A stretch of DNA of 64,000 nucleotides from Reinekea forsetii (lineage in GTDB: Bacteria; Pseudomonadota; Gammaproteobacteria; Pseudomonadales; Natronospirillaceae). Below, in pieces: positions 30,238-39,664 of this stretch. Positions within the stretch are counted from its first letter, which is position 1; the number at the start of each line of letters is the position of its first letter. The translations under genes were made by a program, and so were the position numbers. A model generated the notes under the pieces. That model saw only the letters and a program-made list of their open reading frames with translations, ran no database searches and was not told where the DNA came from. The stretch spans positions 406,487-470,486 of the forward strand of contig NZ_JAHKPH010000014.1 of NCBI RefSeq assembly GCF_018860385.1, in the 5' to 3' direction.

Positions 30238-30879
30238 ATGGGACTAAATAAAAAACGTATCGCTTCGCTGGTAGTTTTATCCGCGGCCACTGGTTTTAGC
30301 ATGGCTGATGTCGGTGTGCTCGATAAATACGACTGTCATAAACATCAACAGACCAAACAATATCATTGTCATGGGGATGCTAACAATGCCAAATTGGGAG
30401 GCTTGATCGTCAGTGCAGGTGCTCGTTCGCAAGTTTGGTCGGTCGGTAATAACAGTGTTTACCTTTTAGCCGGTGCCGGTGTTACCGGTGAATACACCCA
30501 TATGTGGTACGCGGTAACGGCGTCCTATTATGGAAAATACCTATTAACCGCAGATTTAGAAGCCAATGAATCGGTACTTCAAACCGGTTGGGATGCGGGT
30601 ATTAAAGTAGGTCCTGGTGTTGGTCGTATTGGCACCAAGCATTATGTATTAGCCGGATGGAGTGGATCTACCTTAACCAATAGCATTGACGACACAACCG
30701 CCGAGTTAGGCGGATATTATGTGGGCGTAGGTACTGGCTATAACTGGCCAGCGATGAGCCTAGATGCCAGTGTCGTATATAACGATCCAACCACCGCAAA
30801 CGACTATGTGGAAAGCACGCAATCTGAGTCTGTGGCTTATGATATCGGCGCCCAGGTAAGTTTAGGGGCTCGCTTCTAA
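30238..30879 (+). CDS. secreted YHYH-motif protein, tandem copy 1
   Basis: A 213-residue secreted protein. After a signal peptide (about residues 1-23) comes a Cys/His module DKYDCHKHQQTKQYHCHGD (about 30-48), like the short YHYH domain. The remaining 160 residues alternate hydrophobic and polar residues in Gly-rich strands (LLAGAGVTGEYTHMWYAVTA, YYVGVGTGYNW) and end in Phe (SLGARF), typical of a small outer-membrane beta-barrel. I do not recognise the whole protein. The next gene at 30991 has the same plan. Metal binding by the Cys/His module is inferred. Confidence 0.72.
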   Translation: MGLNKKRIASLVVLSAATGFSMADVGVLDKYDCHKHQQTKQYHCHGDANNAKLGGLIVSAGARSQVWSVGNNSVYLLAGAGVTGEYTHMWYAVTASYYGKYLLTADLEANESVLQTGWDAGIKVGPGVGRIGTKHYVLAGWSGSTLTNSIDDTTAELGGYYVGVGTGYNWPAMSLDASVVYNDPTTANDYVESTQSESVAYDIGAQVSLGARF

Positions 30880-30899
30880 ACGGATCGAATCAACGCAAT

Positions 30900-30923
30900 A
30901 TGAGCAAGGCCTATCTTGCTCAT
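30900..30923. terminator. hairpin between the tandem YHYH genes
   Basis: ATGAGCAAG (30900-30908) pairs perfectly with CTTGCTCAT (30915-30923) round a six-base loop. Only a weak T-rich tail follows, so it may be a partial terminator or attenuator controlling the second copy. Confidence 0.45.
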
Positions 30924-30990
30924 TGTCTTCAAAAATTTCACTTCAATAACGTACAGTTGCTGAAAGTTAAAGAACGGTGACCTTAGATAA

Positions 30991-31605
30991 ATGAGAAACC
31001 AACTAATGGCAACGCTGGGTTGTTTGATGGCTAGCGTTGCTTGGGCGAGCCCTGGCGCAATAGATCGATACGGGTGCCATAAAGACAGCTCGAATAATTA
31101 CCATTGCCATGGTGACTTCACACAAGCTAAACGAATTCACACCTTAGTAGGCCTAAATTTGGGTTCTAGAATTTGGTTTTATGGCGATGGACCGGCTAAT
31201 TTTTTTATAGGCCCAAGTTTAGAAACCGAAGTAGCCTTTGATGCACTTGCTGTTAGAGGCGGGTATACACTAAAACCTTTATGGTTTGGTTCAAGCGGTT
31301 ATTCATTGTCGGGTTGGGATGTTGGCGTCAAGCTAGGAAAAGGTTTGTCACGCTTAGGAAAGCACAGCTTTTTAGAAGTGGGTTATTTTAACACGCCATT
31401 TAAACGACCCAATAAGACAGATGTGATGATATCGGGCTTACAATTTGGTGCCGGGTTTATTCTAAATACTGAGAACTGGTCTTTCGATGGTCGTATAACC
31501 TATCGCGATGTGTCTAAACTTGAAGAATATTGGAACTATCAAGAAAACATTCCAACAGAAGCAGCAGATTATACCTTTTCAGTTGGAATGTATCGTCGGT
31601 TCTAA
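30991..31605 (+). CDS. secreted YHYH-motif protein, tandem copy 2
   Basis: A 204-residue paralogue of the upstream gene. It has a signal peptide (residues 1-19, ending SVAWA), the Cys/His module GAIDRYGCHKDSSNNYHCHGD (about 22-42; I quote it as DRYGCHK and NYHCHGD), and a strand-rich domain with matching pieces (SGWDVGVKLGKGLSRLGKHS against TGWDAGIKVGPGVGRIGTKH). It ends in Phe (MYRRF), again barrel-like. The Cys/His module is better kept than the barrel. Its stop shares four bases with the convergent YecA-type gene. The function is unknown. Confidence 0.72.
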   Translation: MRNQLMATLGCLMASVAWASPGAIDRYGCHKDSSNNYHCHGDFTQAKRIHTLVGLNLGSRIWFYGDGPANFFIGPSLETEVAFDALAVRGGYTLKPLWFGSSGYSLSGWDVGVKLGKGLSRLGKHSFLEVGYFNTPFKRPNKTDVMISGLQFGAGFILNTENWSFDGRITYRDVSKLEEYWNYQENIPTEAADYTFSVGMYRRF

Positions 31606-32240
31606 TGCAACGATTCGCCACCAGCATCGGCTTCAACAGCCATTCCTAAGCGGACATGTAAATCGGCCGCTTTAGGAAAATTAGCTAACACTTGGTCGGC
31701 TAATTGTTCGGGTCTTAGTTTGGATTTTTTCTGTTTTAAGAATGCTTTGGCATTGTCTGTACTGGCAAAAAAGCTCAGTGCAAATACTTGTGAAGTCAGT
31801 TCTTTTTGCAACTCATTCGGTATTTTTACCGACCATATCGACGAAATTCTGTCATAACCCGCACTAAAGCCTTGGCTAAAACTGTTTAATTCACTGCCCG
31901 GTTTCAACCCTTCAAGCGCATCGCCAGCATCGGGTAAATTATATTTTTGCGAAATCATCCGCTTTTTAAGGTGCATTTGGTATGAAATGAGCAGATTCAC
32001 GGCTGTGGCTGCTTTTTCATCATCTGGCAGCTGAACTAACGGCAATAAATCCCCTAACCAATCGGTAGGTGATACGGTTGCTGGTGCACTGCTGATGGCA
32101 AATAAATAGCCATCTATCGTACTCATATTTGCATGAAGATCACTGATAATAACTCGATCAGTTTCGCTAAGTTGCTGTAAACGTCGGGAAAATTCGTCTA
32201 AACATTCACGATAAGTGTAACTACTGGCCCATTGGCTCAT
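31602..32240 (-). CDS. UPF0149/YecA-YgfB family protein
   Basis: A 212-residue cytoplasmic helical protein. The segment STIDGYLFAISSAPATVSPTDWLGDLLP matches the UPF0149 hallmark (hydrophobic core followed by P-x-x-W-L). Family members YgfB and YecA are small helical proteins; their molecular roles are only partly known. No SEC-C zinc tail is seen at the C-terminus. It is translated with the DUF1244 gene, whose stop overlaps its start (ATGA). Confidence 0.75.
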   Translation of the reverse strand: MSQWASSYTYRECLDEFSRRLQQLSETDRVIISDLHANMSTIDGYLFAISSAPATVSPTDWLGDLLPLVQLPDDEKAATAVNLLISYQMHLKKRMISQKYNLPDAGDALEGLKPGSELNSFSQGFSAGYDRISSIWSVKIPNELQKELTSQVFALSFFASTDNAKAFLKQKKSKLRPEQLADQVLANFPKAADLHVRLGMAVEADAGGESLH

Positions 32241-32539
32241 TGTGAGTCCTTCGGTTTATTTGCTTCAAAACTGGCTTGTTGCTGTGCATTGGTAGGTGTT
32301 TGATAATTTTTCTTCCACTCAGAATAAGGCATTCCGTAGATGTGTTCCCGTGCCGTATCTGAATCTATTTCAAAGCCTTTTTCCAGTGCGGCTGCGGCAT
32401 ACCATTTAGACAAACAGTTTCGGCAAAACCCAGCTAAATTCATTAAATCTATATTCTGGACATCTTTTCGGTCATCTAAATGCGCCAACAAACGTCTAAA
32501 CGCTGCCGCTTCGATTTCGGTTTGAGTTTGCTTATCCAT
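32237..32539 (-). CDS. DUF1244 family protein
   Basis: A 100-residue protein matching DUF1244. The core LMNLAGFCRNCLSKWYAAAA with two cysteines three residues apart, followed by AREHIYGMPYSEWKKNYQ, is the family signature. The function is unknown. It lies between the Sui1-like gene (11 bases upstream) and the YecA-type gene (overlapping), so the three are probably one transcript. Confidence 0.88.
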   Translation of the reverse strand: MDKQTQTEIEAAAFRRLLAHLDDRKDVQNIDLMNLAGFCRNCLSKWYAAAALEKGFEIDSDTAREHIYGMPYSEWKKNYQTPTNAQQQASFEANKPKDSQ

Positions 32540-32550
32540 GTTTTCCTCTA

Positions 32551-32964
32551 TTAACCGCCTGCTATTTTTACAGTGTAACCGCGCTGCTCCAGTTCTTCTT
32601 TTAGCAGATCTCGGAAATCACCTTGAATTTCAATAACACCTTCTTTGACTGTTCCGCCCGTTCCACATCGCGTTTTTAACTTTTTAGCGAGTGCTTTAAG
32701 CTCAGATGGTGCTAATAACACTCCCGTAATAAGCGTGACACCCTTGCCTTTACGGCCTTTGGTTTCACGTTTTAATCGAACGATTCCATCGCCTTCTGGC
32801 ACAACATCATTAGAGCATAAACATTGATCAACGGCTTGATCACAGACCGGGCATATTCGACCTTGTTCAGTGCTATATACTCGTGAACCGGCGCCAAATA
32901 GGGCATCTAAATCAGACAATTGGGTCGCTTTTTTCTGCGCCATAGAAAGGGTACCTAGTTTCAT
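32551..32964 (-). CDS. yciH: translation initiation factor Sui1/eIF1 homologue (YciH)
   Basis: A protein of about 137 residues. The C-terminal Sui1 domain has TKGRKGKGVTLITGVLL, CGTGGTVKEGVIEIQGDFRD and YTVKIAGG, matching YciH. An N-terminal zinc-type cluster is seen in CPVCDQAVDQCLC, four cysteines that E. coli YciH lacks in my memory. The start could be 32964 or the internal ATG at 32943; neither has a strong ribosome site. Confidence 0.88.
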   Translation of the reverse strand: MKLGTLSMAQKKATQLSDLDALFGAGSRVYSTEQGRICPVCDQAVDQCLCSNDVVPEGDGIVRLKRETKGRKGKGVTLITGVLLAPSELKALAKKLKTRCGTGGTVKEGVIEIQGDFRDLLKEELEQRGYTVKIAGG

Positions 32965-33007
32965 TGTAGCCTAAGCCAAGTATTCTCAGCTTAGGCGTAC
33001 AAACGAA

Positions 33008-33628
33008 TTAAACGATATCGAGTAATTCTACTTCAAAGATTAATGCTTGGTATGGGCCAATTGCACCACCGGCACCTTGTGCGCCATAAGCTAGGTGATG
33101 AGGAATATAAAGCTTCCATTTATCACCAGGCACCATTAACTGGAGCGCTTCGGTCCAGCCGGCAATAACACCGTTTACGGCAAATTCAATTGGCTGGCCA
33201 CGATCCACTGAGCTGTCGAATACATCGCCCGATATTAATGTTCCGTGATAGTGAGTCTTCACTTTAGAATTAACCGCTGGCTTTGTAGCCGATTCGTCCC
33301 CGGATTTAATAACTTCATATTGCAATCCAGATTCCGTCACCGTTACTTCTTCGCGTTTAGCGTTTTCAGCTAAAAAGTTTTCGCCTTCTTTCGCGAGTTC
33401 CTTTTCTTGCTCAGCCTGAACTTTTGACATTTCTTCACGGATAACGTCATAGGCTTTTTGCATATCCATTGGGTTGATAGGATCGGCAACGCCAGTGAAT
33501 GCTTCGACAACACCTGCAGCAACTGCGTCGATATCCAAACCTTCAAAAGGTTGTTCTAGAAGTTGGCCACCCATTTGACGACCAATACCATAACTGACTT
33601 GTAGCTGAGGCGTGTTGTATTTAGACAT
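33008..33628 (-). CDS. fklB: FKBP-type peptidyl-prolyl isomerase, FklB type
   Basis: A 206-residue prolyl isomerase and chaperone. The N-terminal dimerisation domain (SYGIGRQMGGQLL, INPMDMQKAYDVIREEMSK) is joined to a C-terminal FKBP domain with KVKTHYHGTLISGDVFDSS, WTEALQLMVPGDKWKLYIP and LAYGAQGAGGAIGP. No signal peptide is present, so it is cytoplasmic, like FklB/FKBP22. TTGGAA precedes the ATG. An 8-bp inverted repeat without T-run (32969-32996) separates it from yciH. Confidence 0.93.
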   Translation of the reverse strand: MSKYNTPQLQVSYGIGRQMGGQLLEQPFEGLDIDAVAAGVVEAFTGVADPINPMDMQKAYDVIREEMSKVQAEQEKELAKEGENFLAENAKREEVTVTESGLQYEVIKSGDESATKPAVNSKVKTHYHGTLISGDVFDSSVDRGQPIEFAVNGVIAGWTEALQLMVPGDKWKLYIPHHLAYGAQGAGGAIGPYQALIFEVELLDIV

Positions 33629-33693
33629 AGTAATTCCAATTGGTAAGTGTATTTAGGCTTAAAAACGAAGCCCATAAAACGGCGCGCAGTTTA

Positions 33694-34338
33694 TCACATT
33701 TCTGAAGATATTTGAGTTAAGGCTTGTTTAAAAGCAGCAACAGGTTGGCCACCAGAAATGGCGTATTTGTCATTCACAATAAAGGTGGGAACTGACGTAA
33801 TACCCAGCTGTTGCATTTTATTTTGTTCTTCTCGCACATCTTGGGCAAATTCGTCGCTGTTCAGTACTTTTTCAGCGGCGTCTTTATCTAACCCTACAGA
33901 TTCAACGACAGTTAAAAGCTGTACAGGGTCACTCAAATCTAGATTTGTCGTAAAGTGTGCATCGAATAGCGCTAATTTTAACGGCGTTTGTTTATCAAAG
34001 CGTTTGGCCCACGTCAGTAGTCGGTGGCAATCAAAACTATTAATCATGCGCATTTTCTCTGAAAAGTTAAATTCAAAGCCTGATTCTTTGCCACGGTCGA
34101 TTATATTTTGTCGGTTTTGATCACTTTGCGCTTCGGTAATACCGTATTTCTCCATCAAATGTTCTCGGAGATCTTGGCCTTCTTTCGGCATGGCGGGGTT
34201 AAGCTCAAACGCATGCCATTCTATATTTGCTTGTATCGAATCATTCAATTCATTTAATGCGGCGTCTAAGTTGTTATAACCCACTACACACCAAGGGCAC
34301 ATAACATCCGATACGATATCTATTTTTAGGTTTTTCAA
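33694..34338 (-). CDS. DsbA-family oxidoreductase, FrnE-like
   Basis: A 214-residue thioredoxin-fold protein without signal peptide, so cytoplasmic. The active site is CPWC in DVMCPWCVVGYNNL (residues 10-23), and the cis-Pro loop is GITSVPTFIVNDKYAISG. This fits the FrnE/2-hydroxychromene-2-carboxylate isomerase-like group of DsbA relatives. A role in cytoplasmic disulfide or oxidative-stress handling is inferred. Confidence 0.88.
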   Translation of the reverse strand: MKNLKIDIVSDVMCPWCVVGYNNLDAALNELNDSIQANIEWHAFELNPAMPKEGQDLREHLMEKYGITEAQSDQNRQNIIDRGKESGFEFNFSEKMRMINSFDCHRLLTWAKRFDKQTPLKLALFDAHFTTNLDLSDPVQLLTVVESVGLDKDAAEKVLNSDEFAQDVREEQNKMQQLGITSVPTFIVNDKYAISGGQPVAAFKQALTQISSEM

Positions 34339-34500
34339 ATGAGGTCCTTAATTGCGATCATTCTTTAGATCGTAAATGATCACCAAAGTTTAATTTACTC
34401 GCTTTAATGCGTGCGTAGTTGGAAAATACAAGCCATAGATAACTTTAATGCGCTAAACTTACCCATATATATTCATTTCTAGTCATTATTGAGAAAGCAC

Positions 34501-35109
34501 ATGTCTGTCACTATCCGTGCAAATGTACCAATCCCTCTTACCGACCAAGCCGTAGAAACTAAATTCATCAGTTTTTCAGGTTTTTCTGACAATAAAGAAC
34601 ACATCGCAGTGCTTTTTGGACAACCTACCGAACAAGACGCGCCATTAGTGCGAATACATTCAGAATGTTTAACAGGCGACGTCTTTGGTTCGCAGCGGTG
34701 TGATTGTGGAGAACAACTTGAAGAAGCGCAGCGCTTAATGAGTGTAGAAGGTGGCATTCTGCTCTACTTAAGACAAGAAGGCCGCGGTATTGGTCTCTAT
34801 AACAAATTAGATGCCTACGCCCTGCAAGACAAAGGAATTGATACTTACAAAGCCAATGAGATGCTGGGCTTTGGGCACGATTTACGCGACTTTGGTCCAG
34901 CCATTGAAATGTTAGCCAGCCTCAACGTTAGGCGCGTTCGGTTATTATCCAATAATCCTCATAAGGCCGACGAACTCGAGCAAGCCGGTATTGAGGTAAC
35001 AGAAAGAGTTGATACCGGCGTATATGTGAATAAATATAATGCCGGCTATCTAAAAGCTAAAGTGGAGCAGCAAGAACACCGCATAAACCTAGAAGATAAC
35101 GACAGTTAG
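34501..35109 (+). CDS. ribA: GTP cyclohydrolase II
   Basis: Catalyses the first step of riboflavin synthesis from GTP. The 202-residue protein shows the zinc cysteines in ECLTGDVFGSQRCDCGEQL, the catalytic YLRQEGRGIGLYNK and the loop LRDFGPAIEML. It is the stand-alone form, not fused to RibB. I chose the ATG at 34501; the frame is open to a TTG at 34489 with less support. A consensus DnaA box (TGTGAATAA, 35025-35033) happens to lie in its coding sequence. Confidence 0.95.
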   Translation: MSVTIRANVPIPLTDQAVETKFISFSGFSDNKEHIAVLFGQPTEQDAPLVRIHSECLTGDVFGSQRCDCGEQLEEAQRLMSVEGGILLYLRQEGRGIGLYNKLDAYALQDKGIDTYKANEMLGFGHDLRDFGPAIEMLASLNVRRVRLLSNNPHKADELEQAGIEVTERVDTGVYVNKYNAGYLKAKVEQQEHRINLEDNDS

Positions 35110-35218
35110 GTGGTTTTTAGCTTACTTTCCGCAAAACTATAGTGTGGATAACTTTGTAGATAAACATTGAGTAACCAGTTGTATAACCTATGATTAAGCC
35201 GTGATAAGCTGGGAATAA

Positions 35219-36148
35219 ATGGTAGAGGGCACCTCATTGCAGTATTTAGAAGAGTTTTTAAACGCTCCCGATGGACACGAAATTCCGGTCAGACTCTGGC
35301 GACCTGAGCCTTGCGAACAGCTGTTGGTCATTTCTCATGGTATGGCTGAATATTGCGAGCGTTATGCACCGCTAGCTGAGTTTTTAACTGAACAAAATAT
35401 TGCTGTTCTTGCTATTAATCATCGCGGCCATGGAATGGATTGCCCCGACGATGATTTAGGCCACTACGCCGACGATCAAGGCTGGCAAAAAGTTATCGAT
35501 GATTTACATCAAGCTATCGAATACGGCCGCAAAGAAATCCCTAATGTGAAGGTAAGTCTGCTCGGACACAGCATGGGCTCTTTTATTAGCCAAGCTTATA
35601 TTCAACAATACGGCCAACATTTAGAGCACCTGATTCTCAGTGCTACAAATCGAATTGATCGACCTAAGTTACATGCTTCAAACCTGCTAATCTCTGCCAT
35701 CAAAGCCTTTAAAGGAAAAAGAAGCACTAGTACGTTTGTCACCCAAACGGCTTTCGCTCCTTTTAACGCAAAGTTTAAGCCTAATAGAACCGAATTTGAT
35801 TGGATTTCTCGCGATGATGCCATTGTTGATGAGTATATAGCCGACCCATTTTGTGGGTTTGATTGCACGCTCGGTCTGTGGACAGACTTTATTTCTGGCA
35901 TGTTGGCGATTCAACCTAAATCCTGGCCTAATGACGTGAAATTGCATCTTTTGTCGGGTACATCAGACCCTGTAGGCGATATGGGTAAAGGGGTTAAATT
36001 GTTAGCGGAGCAATTGAAGCAAAGCGAAAAAAACCTGCAAAGCGTTAAACTTTATCCACAAGCTCGACATGAAATTATCAATGAGAGCAACAGGGACGAG
36101 GTGTGGCAAGACATCTTAACTATTTTGAAAACAGGTAAGACGGATTAA
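35219..36148 (+). CDS. alpha/beta hydrolase, monoacylglycerol-lipase/lysophospholipase type
   Basis: A 309-residue alpha/beta hydrolase of the PldB/monoacylglycerol lipase group. Visible are the oxyanion region VISHGMAEYCERYAPLA, the family motif AINHRGHG, the nucleophile Ser in LLGHSMGSF, and the final His probably in ARHEI. No signal peptide is seen. The stretch 35110-35218 before it holds a consensus DnaA box (35143-35151) and no gene. The stop lies four bases from the convergent mutT stop. Confidence 0.88.
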   Translation: MVEGTSLQYLEEFLNAPDGHEIPVRLWRPEPCEQLLVISHGMAEYCERYAPLAEFLTEQNIAVLAINHRGHGMDCPDDDLGHYADDQGWQKVIDDLHQAIEYGRKEIPNVKVSLLGHSMGSFISQAYIQQYGQHLEHLILSATNRIDRPKLHASNLLISAIKAFKGKRSTSTFVTQTAFAPFNAKFKPNRTEFDWISRDDAIVDEYIADPFCGFDCTLGLWTDFISGMLAIQPKSWPNDVKLHLLSGTSDPVGDMGKGVKLLAEQLKQSEKNLQSVKLYPQARHEIINESNRDEVWQDILTILKTGKTD

Positions 36149-36152
36149 TAAT

Positions 36153-36578
36153 TTAGAGAATTGTCGCTAAACGATTCACGATAGGTATGTCTGCAGGTGC
36201 CCATTTTAAAGGCGTACAGTCGGTCAATGACAACCAACAGTATTCATCATGATCAACCAACTTAAGCTCGCCTATGAAGGATGCGACCCGGTAAACATGT
36301 AAGACTACTTTTTTATCCCCATAATCATGGGTCGTTTTCATAAAAAACGGCCCTATTTCTGTGGATAAATTAAGCTCTTCAGCTAATTCTCGTTTTAAAC
36401 ATTCAGGCGCTGTTTCGTTGGCTTCTATTTTCCCACCTGGGAACTCCCAATAACCCGCTAAATGCCGTCCATTACTGCGTTTTGCAGCAAAGACTTTTCC
36501 ATTTTGAATTAACAAAGCCGCCGTCACATCAATGACAGAACGCTCTTTTAAGTTATTTTCCAATGCAAAAGCTTCCAA
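36153..36578 (-). CDS. mutT: MutT-type Nudix pyrophosphatase
   Basis: A Nudix hydrolase of about 141 residues, likely to remove oxidised dGTP. The Nudix box is complete ([22 protein letters not shown]), preceded by [19 protein letters not shown], typical of MutT. No ATG is available: the frame opens with a TTG at 36578 and another at 36563. Both lie inside the end of mnmE, so the two genes overlap. Start choice is uncertain. Confidence 0.85.
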   Translation of the reverse strand: MEAFALENNLKERSVIDVTAALLIQNGKVFAAKRSNGRHLAGYWEFPGGKIEANETAPECLKRELAEELNLSTEIGPFFMKTTHDYGDKKVVLHVYRVASFIGELKLVDHDEYCWLSLTDCTPLKWAPADIPIVNRLATIL

Positions 36579-37917
36579 AGATTCGACCTAACAAATCATC
36601 TGAACTGAATTCACCAGTAATCTCATTCAATGCATTTTGTGCCACTCTCAGGTCTTCAGCTAACAACTCACCCGCCGCTGGGCCTAAAAGTTGCGCAAGC
36701 CCCTTATCAAGTGCATCTTGTGCAATGTTAAGGGCATCTAAATGTCGTTTACGAGCGATAAAGCCAGACTCATGTTGGCCTTCAAAACCCATTAATTGCT
36801 TTAAATGATCTCGTAATGCGTCTAAGCCGAGTTCTTTATCGGCTGAAATTCTGACAACGGGATAACTATCTTCGCATTCCGTTATACCAGCACTCTCAAG
36901 CGTCTTGTCAATTTTATTGCGAACGACGGTTATGCGGGCATTTTCGGGTAATCTGTGCATAAAATCGGGCCAAATAGTCTCTGGGTCTGTTGCATCGGTA
37001 TCACTGGCATCTACCATCAACAAAATGCGATCCGCTCGTTCAATTTCTTGCCATGCTCGTTCAACACCTATTCGTTCTACCTCATCAGGTGCATCACGCA
37101 GGCCGGCAGTATCGATGATATGCAAAGGCATGCCATCTAAGTGTATATGCTCTTTAAGGACGTCTCGTGTCGTACCAGCGATGTCTGTGACAATAGCCCG
37201 CTCTTGGCCTGCTAAGGCGTTCAATAAACTGGATTTACCCGCATTAGGTCTACCCGCAATAACCACAGACATGCCTTCGCGCATTAAACTGCCTTGATTA
37301 GCGGTTTTAAGCACTTGTCGCAATTGCGCCATAACGTCTGTTAAATCTGACTCAACCTTTCCATCTGATAAAAAATCGATTTCCTCTTCTGGGAAATCTA
37401 TGGCGGCTTCTACATAGATTCGCAGTTGTATGAGTTGTTCAACCAATGAATGGACTTGTTTCGAAAAGTCGCCTTGCAAGGATCTGACCGCTGATCGAGC
37501 GGCTTCTTTTGAACTAGCATCAATTAAATCCGCAATGGCTTCGGCTTGGGTTAAATCTATTTTATCGTTTAAGAAGGCACGTTCTGAAAATTCACCAGGA
37601 CGAGCTAATCTGACGCCTAAAGAAACAACTCGCTCCAGTAAAAGCTCTAATATGACAGGTCCGCCGTGCCCTTGCAGTTCTAGAACGTCTTCACCCGTAA
37701 ATGAGTTTGGACCCGGGAAATAAAGTGCAATACCTTGATCGATGGCACGGTCTTGCGCATCTAGGAAATCACCATAGTGGGCAAACCTTGGTTTAGGGAG
37801 TGTCCCTAAAATGGCTTGTGCAATATTGGCGGCTTTTGCACCTGAAACACGGATAATACCGACACCACCTCTTCCAGGTGGCGTTGCGACGGCGGCAATG
37901 GTTTCAGCACTGAGCAT
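36553..37917 (-). CDS. mnmE: tRNA modification GTPase MnmE
   Basis: With MnmG it makes the 5-carboxymethylaminomethyl group at wobble uridine of certain tRNAs. The 454-residue protein has the N-terminal folate-binding domain ([20 protein letters not shown]), the inserted GTPase domain with [23 protein letters not shown] and [10 protein letters not shown], and the C-terminal CIGK whose Cys is essential. It lacks mnmG next to it. A terminator separates it from yidC, so it must have its own promoter in about 37918-38000. Confidence 0.97.
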   Translation of the reverse strand: MLSAETIAAVATPPGRGGVGIIRVSGAKAANIAQAILGTLPKPRFAHYGDFLDAQDRAIDQGIALYFPGPNSFTGEDVLELQGHGGPVILELLLERVVSLGVRLARPGEFSERAFLNDKIDLTQAEAIADLIDASSKEAARSAVRSLQGDFSKQVHSLVEQLIQLRIYVEAAIDFPEEEIDFLSDGKVESDLTDVMAQLRQVLKTANQGSLMREGMSVVIAGRPNAGKSSLLNALAGQERAIVTDIAGTTRDVLKEHIHLDGMPLHIIDTAGLRDAPDEVERIGVERAWQEIERADRILLMVDASDTDATDPETIWPDFMHRLPENARITVVRNKIDKTLESAGITECEDSYPVVRISADKELGLDALRDHLKQLMGFEGQHESGFIARKRHLDALNIAQDALDKGLAQLLGPAAGELLAEDLRVAQNALNEITGEFSSDDLLGRIFGSFCIGK

Positions 37918-37943
37918 TGTGTTTTACCTTTATCGAACAATTT

Positions 37944-37976
37944 AAACAAAAAAAGGCAGAGTTTAGTCTGCCTTTT
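37944..37976 (-). terminator. rho-independent terminator after yidC
   Basis: AAAAGGCAGA (37951-37960) pairs with TCTGCCTTTT (37967-37976). On the minus strand the stem is followed by a long T-run, so it ends the rpmH-rnpA-yidC transcript before mnmE. Confidence 0.8.
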
Positions 37977-38002
37977 AGAATACACGCTAGCCACTTTAGT
38001 TG

Positions 38003-39664
38003 TTACTTGGCTTTTGCGTCTGCCTTTTGAACACTGCGGTTAACGTAGGCTTGCTGCGCAATGGTAATCAAGTTATTCACAAACCAGTATAATGTTAAGC
38101 CCGCTGGGAACCATAAGAACATGAAGGTAAACATGATCGGCATCAGCTTCATGATTTTAGCTTGCATTGGATCCATAGTCGGTTGTTGCTGCATTTGCAT
38201 CTGGAAGAACATAGAAGCACCCATCAACAACGGAAGAACGAAATATGGGTCCTTAACCGACATATCAACAATCCAGAAGATAAACGGCGATTGGCGAAGC
38301 TCTACCGATTCCATCAACACCCAGTACAACGCAATAAACACAGGCATTTGCACTAACATAGGTAAACAACCACCCAATGGATTCAGCTTTTCTTTCTGAT
38401 AAAGCTTCATCATTTCTTGGCTCATCTTCTGACGATCATCGCCATACATGTCGCGCATTTCTTGAATTTTAGGCGCAAACTTCTTCATTTTCGCCATTGA
38501 ACGATAAGAAGAAGCGGTCAGTGGGTATAAAACCATCTTAATGGTCAGTGTCATTAATACGATCGCCCAACCCCAGTTACCCACCCAACCATGGATAATT
38601 TGCAGTAACTTAAAGATTGGCGTTGCGATCCACCACAACCAACCATAATCGACTGTTTTTTCTAAGTTAGGTGCGATCAATTCTAATGAATCTTGATCTT
38701 TAGGACCCACATATAACTGAGTGGCCGTAGAAGCGGATTCACCTGGTCCCATCACCATTGTCGGTGCTTGGTAGCCCGCATAAAAATGACCATTCTTACC
38801 TTGTTGACCATAATAGTTATTCACATCGGTTTGAGCAGGCACAAACGCCGAAAGGAAGTAATGTTGTAAAATGGCAACCCAACCGCCCGTACTGGAATCG
38901 GTAAAGCGCTCTTTCTCTAAATCTTTAAATTTAACCTTATTATAGGCTTCATTTGAGGTCGAAAAGGTAGTTCCTAGGTAAGAATTCATACCGATACCGC
39001 CGGTTGCACTAGGGTCTTCACTCTTATCGCGGCGTAATTGAGCAAATAGATTCATTCGAACCGTTTGTGCAGACTTGTTTTCTACATCGTAGCGAATATC
39101 CATAAGATAGGAACCGTTAGTAAAACGGTAAGTTTTCTTAACCACGATGCCATCTTTGCTGACATGGGTTAACACCACATCAAGGCTATCTCCGTTTAAT
39201 GTGTATTCTGATTGTTCTGATGTATATTGCGCGCGATTTTGAGCATCGACGCCATTTTCACCCACTAACCCAGATTGAGCGATATAAGTACGGTCAACAT
39301 TTTCTAAAATCGCGAATGGGACATTTGGGGTATTTATATTGGCAGGGTATTTTGGAAGGCCTGTGTATAAGACATCCCCACCATTAAGATCGATGGTTAC
39401 AATCAATTCATTCGTTTTAACGGTCACTAAACGATTGTCTGAGGGTGCCGTCGCAGCTGTAGGTGTTTGTGTTGTGGTGCTATTCCCCTGTGGGATATCA
39501 CTTGCCACGTTTTCACTGACTACGCCACTGCTATCAACAACGACTGCCTGAGCAACGTCTGAGGTGGTTGGCTCTACGCCAGAATAGTCTTTTGACCACT
39601 GTAATATCATTAAATAAGAAACTACGGCTAATGCAGCCATGATTGATATACGACGAACATCCAT
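38003..39664 (-). CDS. yidC: membrane protein insertase YidC
   Basis: Inserts and folds inner-membrane proteins with or without SecYEG. The 553-residue protein has an N-terminal membrane helix, a large periplasmic domain (about 60-340), and the conserved C-terminal insertase core starting near GWLWWIATPIFKLLQ with the cytoplasmic loop PLTASSYRSMAKMKKFAPK. Length is usual for a gammaproteobacterial YidC. Two consensus DnaA boxes (38073 and 38817) and a third (39362) fall within its coding sequence. The yidD gene that usually precedes it is missing. Confidence 0.97.
   Translation of the reverse strand: MDVRRISIMAALAVVSYLMILQWSKDYSGVEPTTSDVAQAVVVDSSGVVSENVASDIPQGNSTTTQTPTAATAPSDNRLVTVKTNELIVTIDLNGGDVLYTGLPKYPANINTPNVPFAILENVDRTYIAQSGLVGENGVDAQNRAQYTSEQSEYTLNGDSLDVVLTHVSKDGIVVKKTYRFTNGSYLMDIRYDVENKSAQTVRMNLFAQLRRDKSEDPSATGGIGMNSYLGTTFSTSNEAYNKVKFKDLEKERFTDSSTGGWVAILQHYFLSAFVPAQTDVNNYYGQQGKNGHFYAGYQAPTMVMGPGESASTATQLYVGPKDQDSLELIAPNLEKTVDYGWLWWIATPIFKLLQIIHGWVGNWGWAIVLMTLTIKMVLYPLTASSYRSMAKMKKFAPKIQEMRDMYGDDRQKMSQEMMKLYQKEKLNPLGGCLPMLVQMPVFIALYWVLMESVELRQSPFIFWIVDMSVKDPYFVLPLLMGASMFFQMQMQQQPTMDPMQAKIMKLMPIMFTFMFLWFPAGLTLYWFVNNLITIAQQAYVNRSVQKADAKAK

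Noticed and set aside
32969-32996. GCCTAAGC/GCTTAGGC inverted repeat between fklB and yciH
   Set aside because: No T-run and a long loop; too weak to call a terminator.
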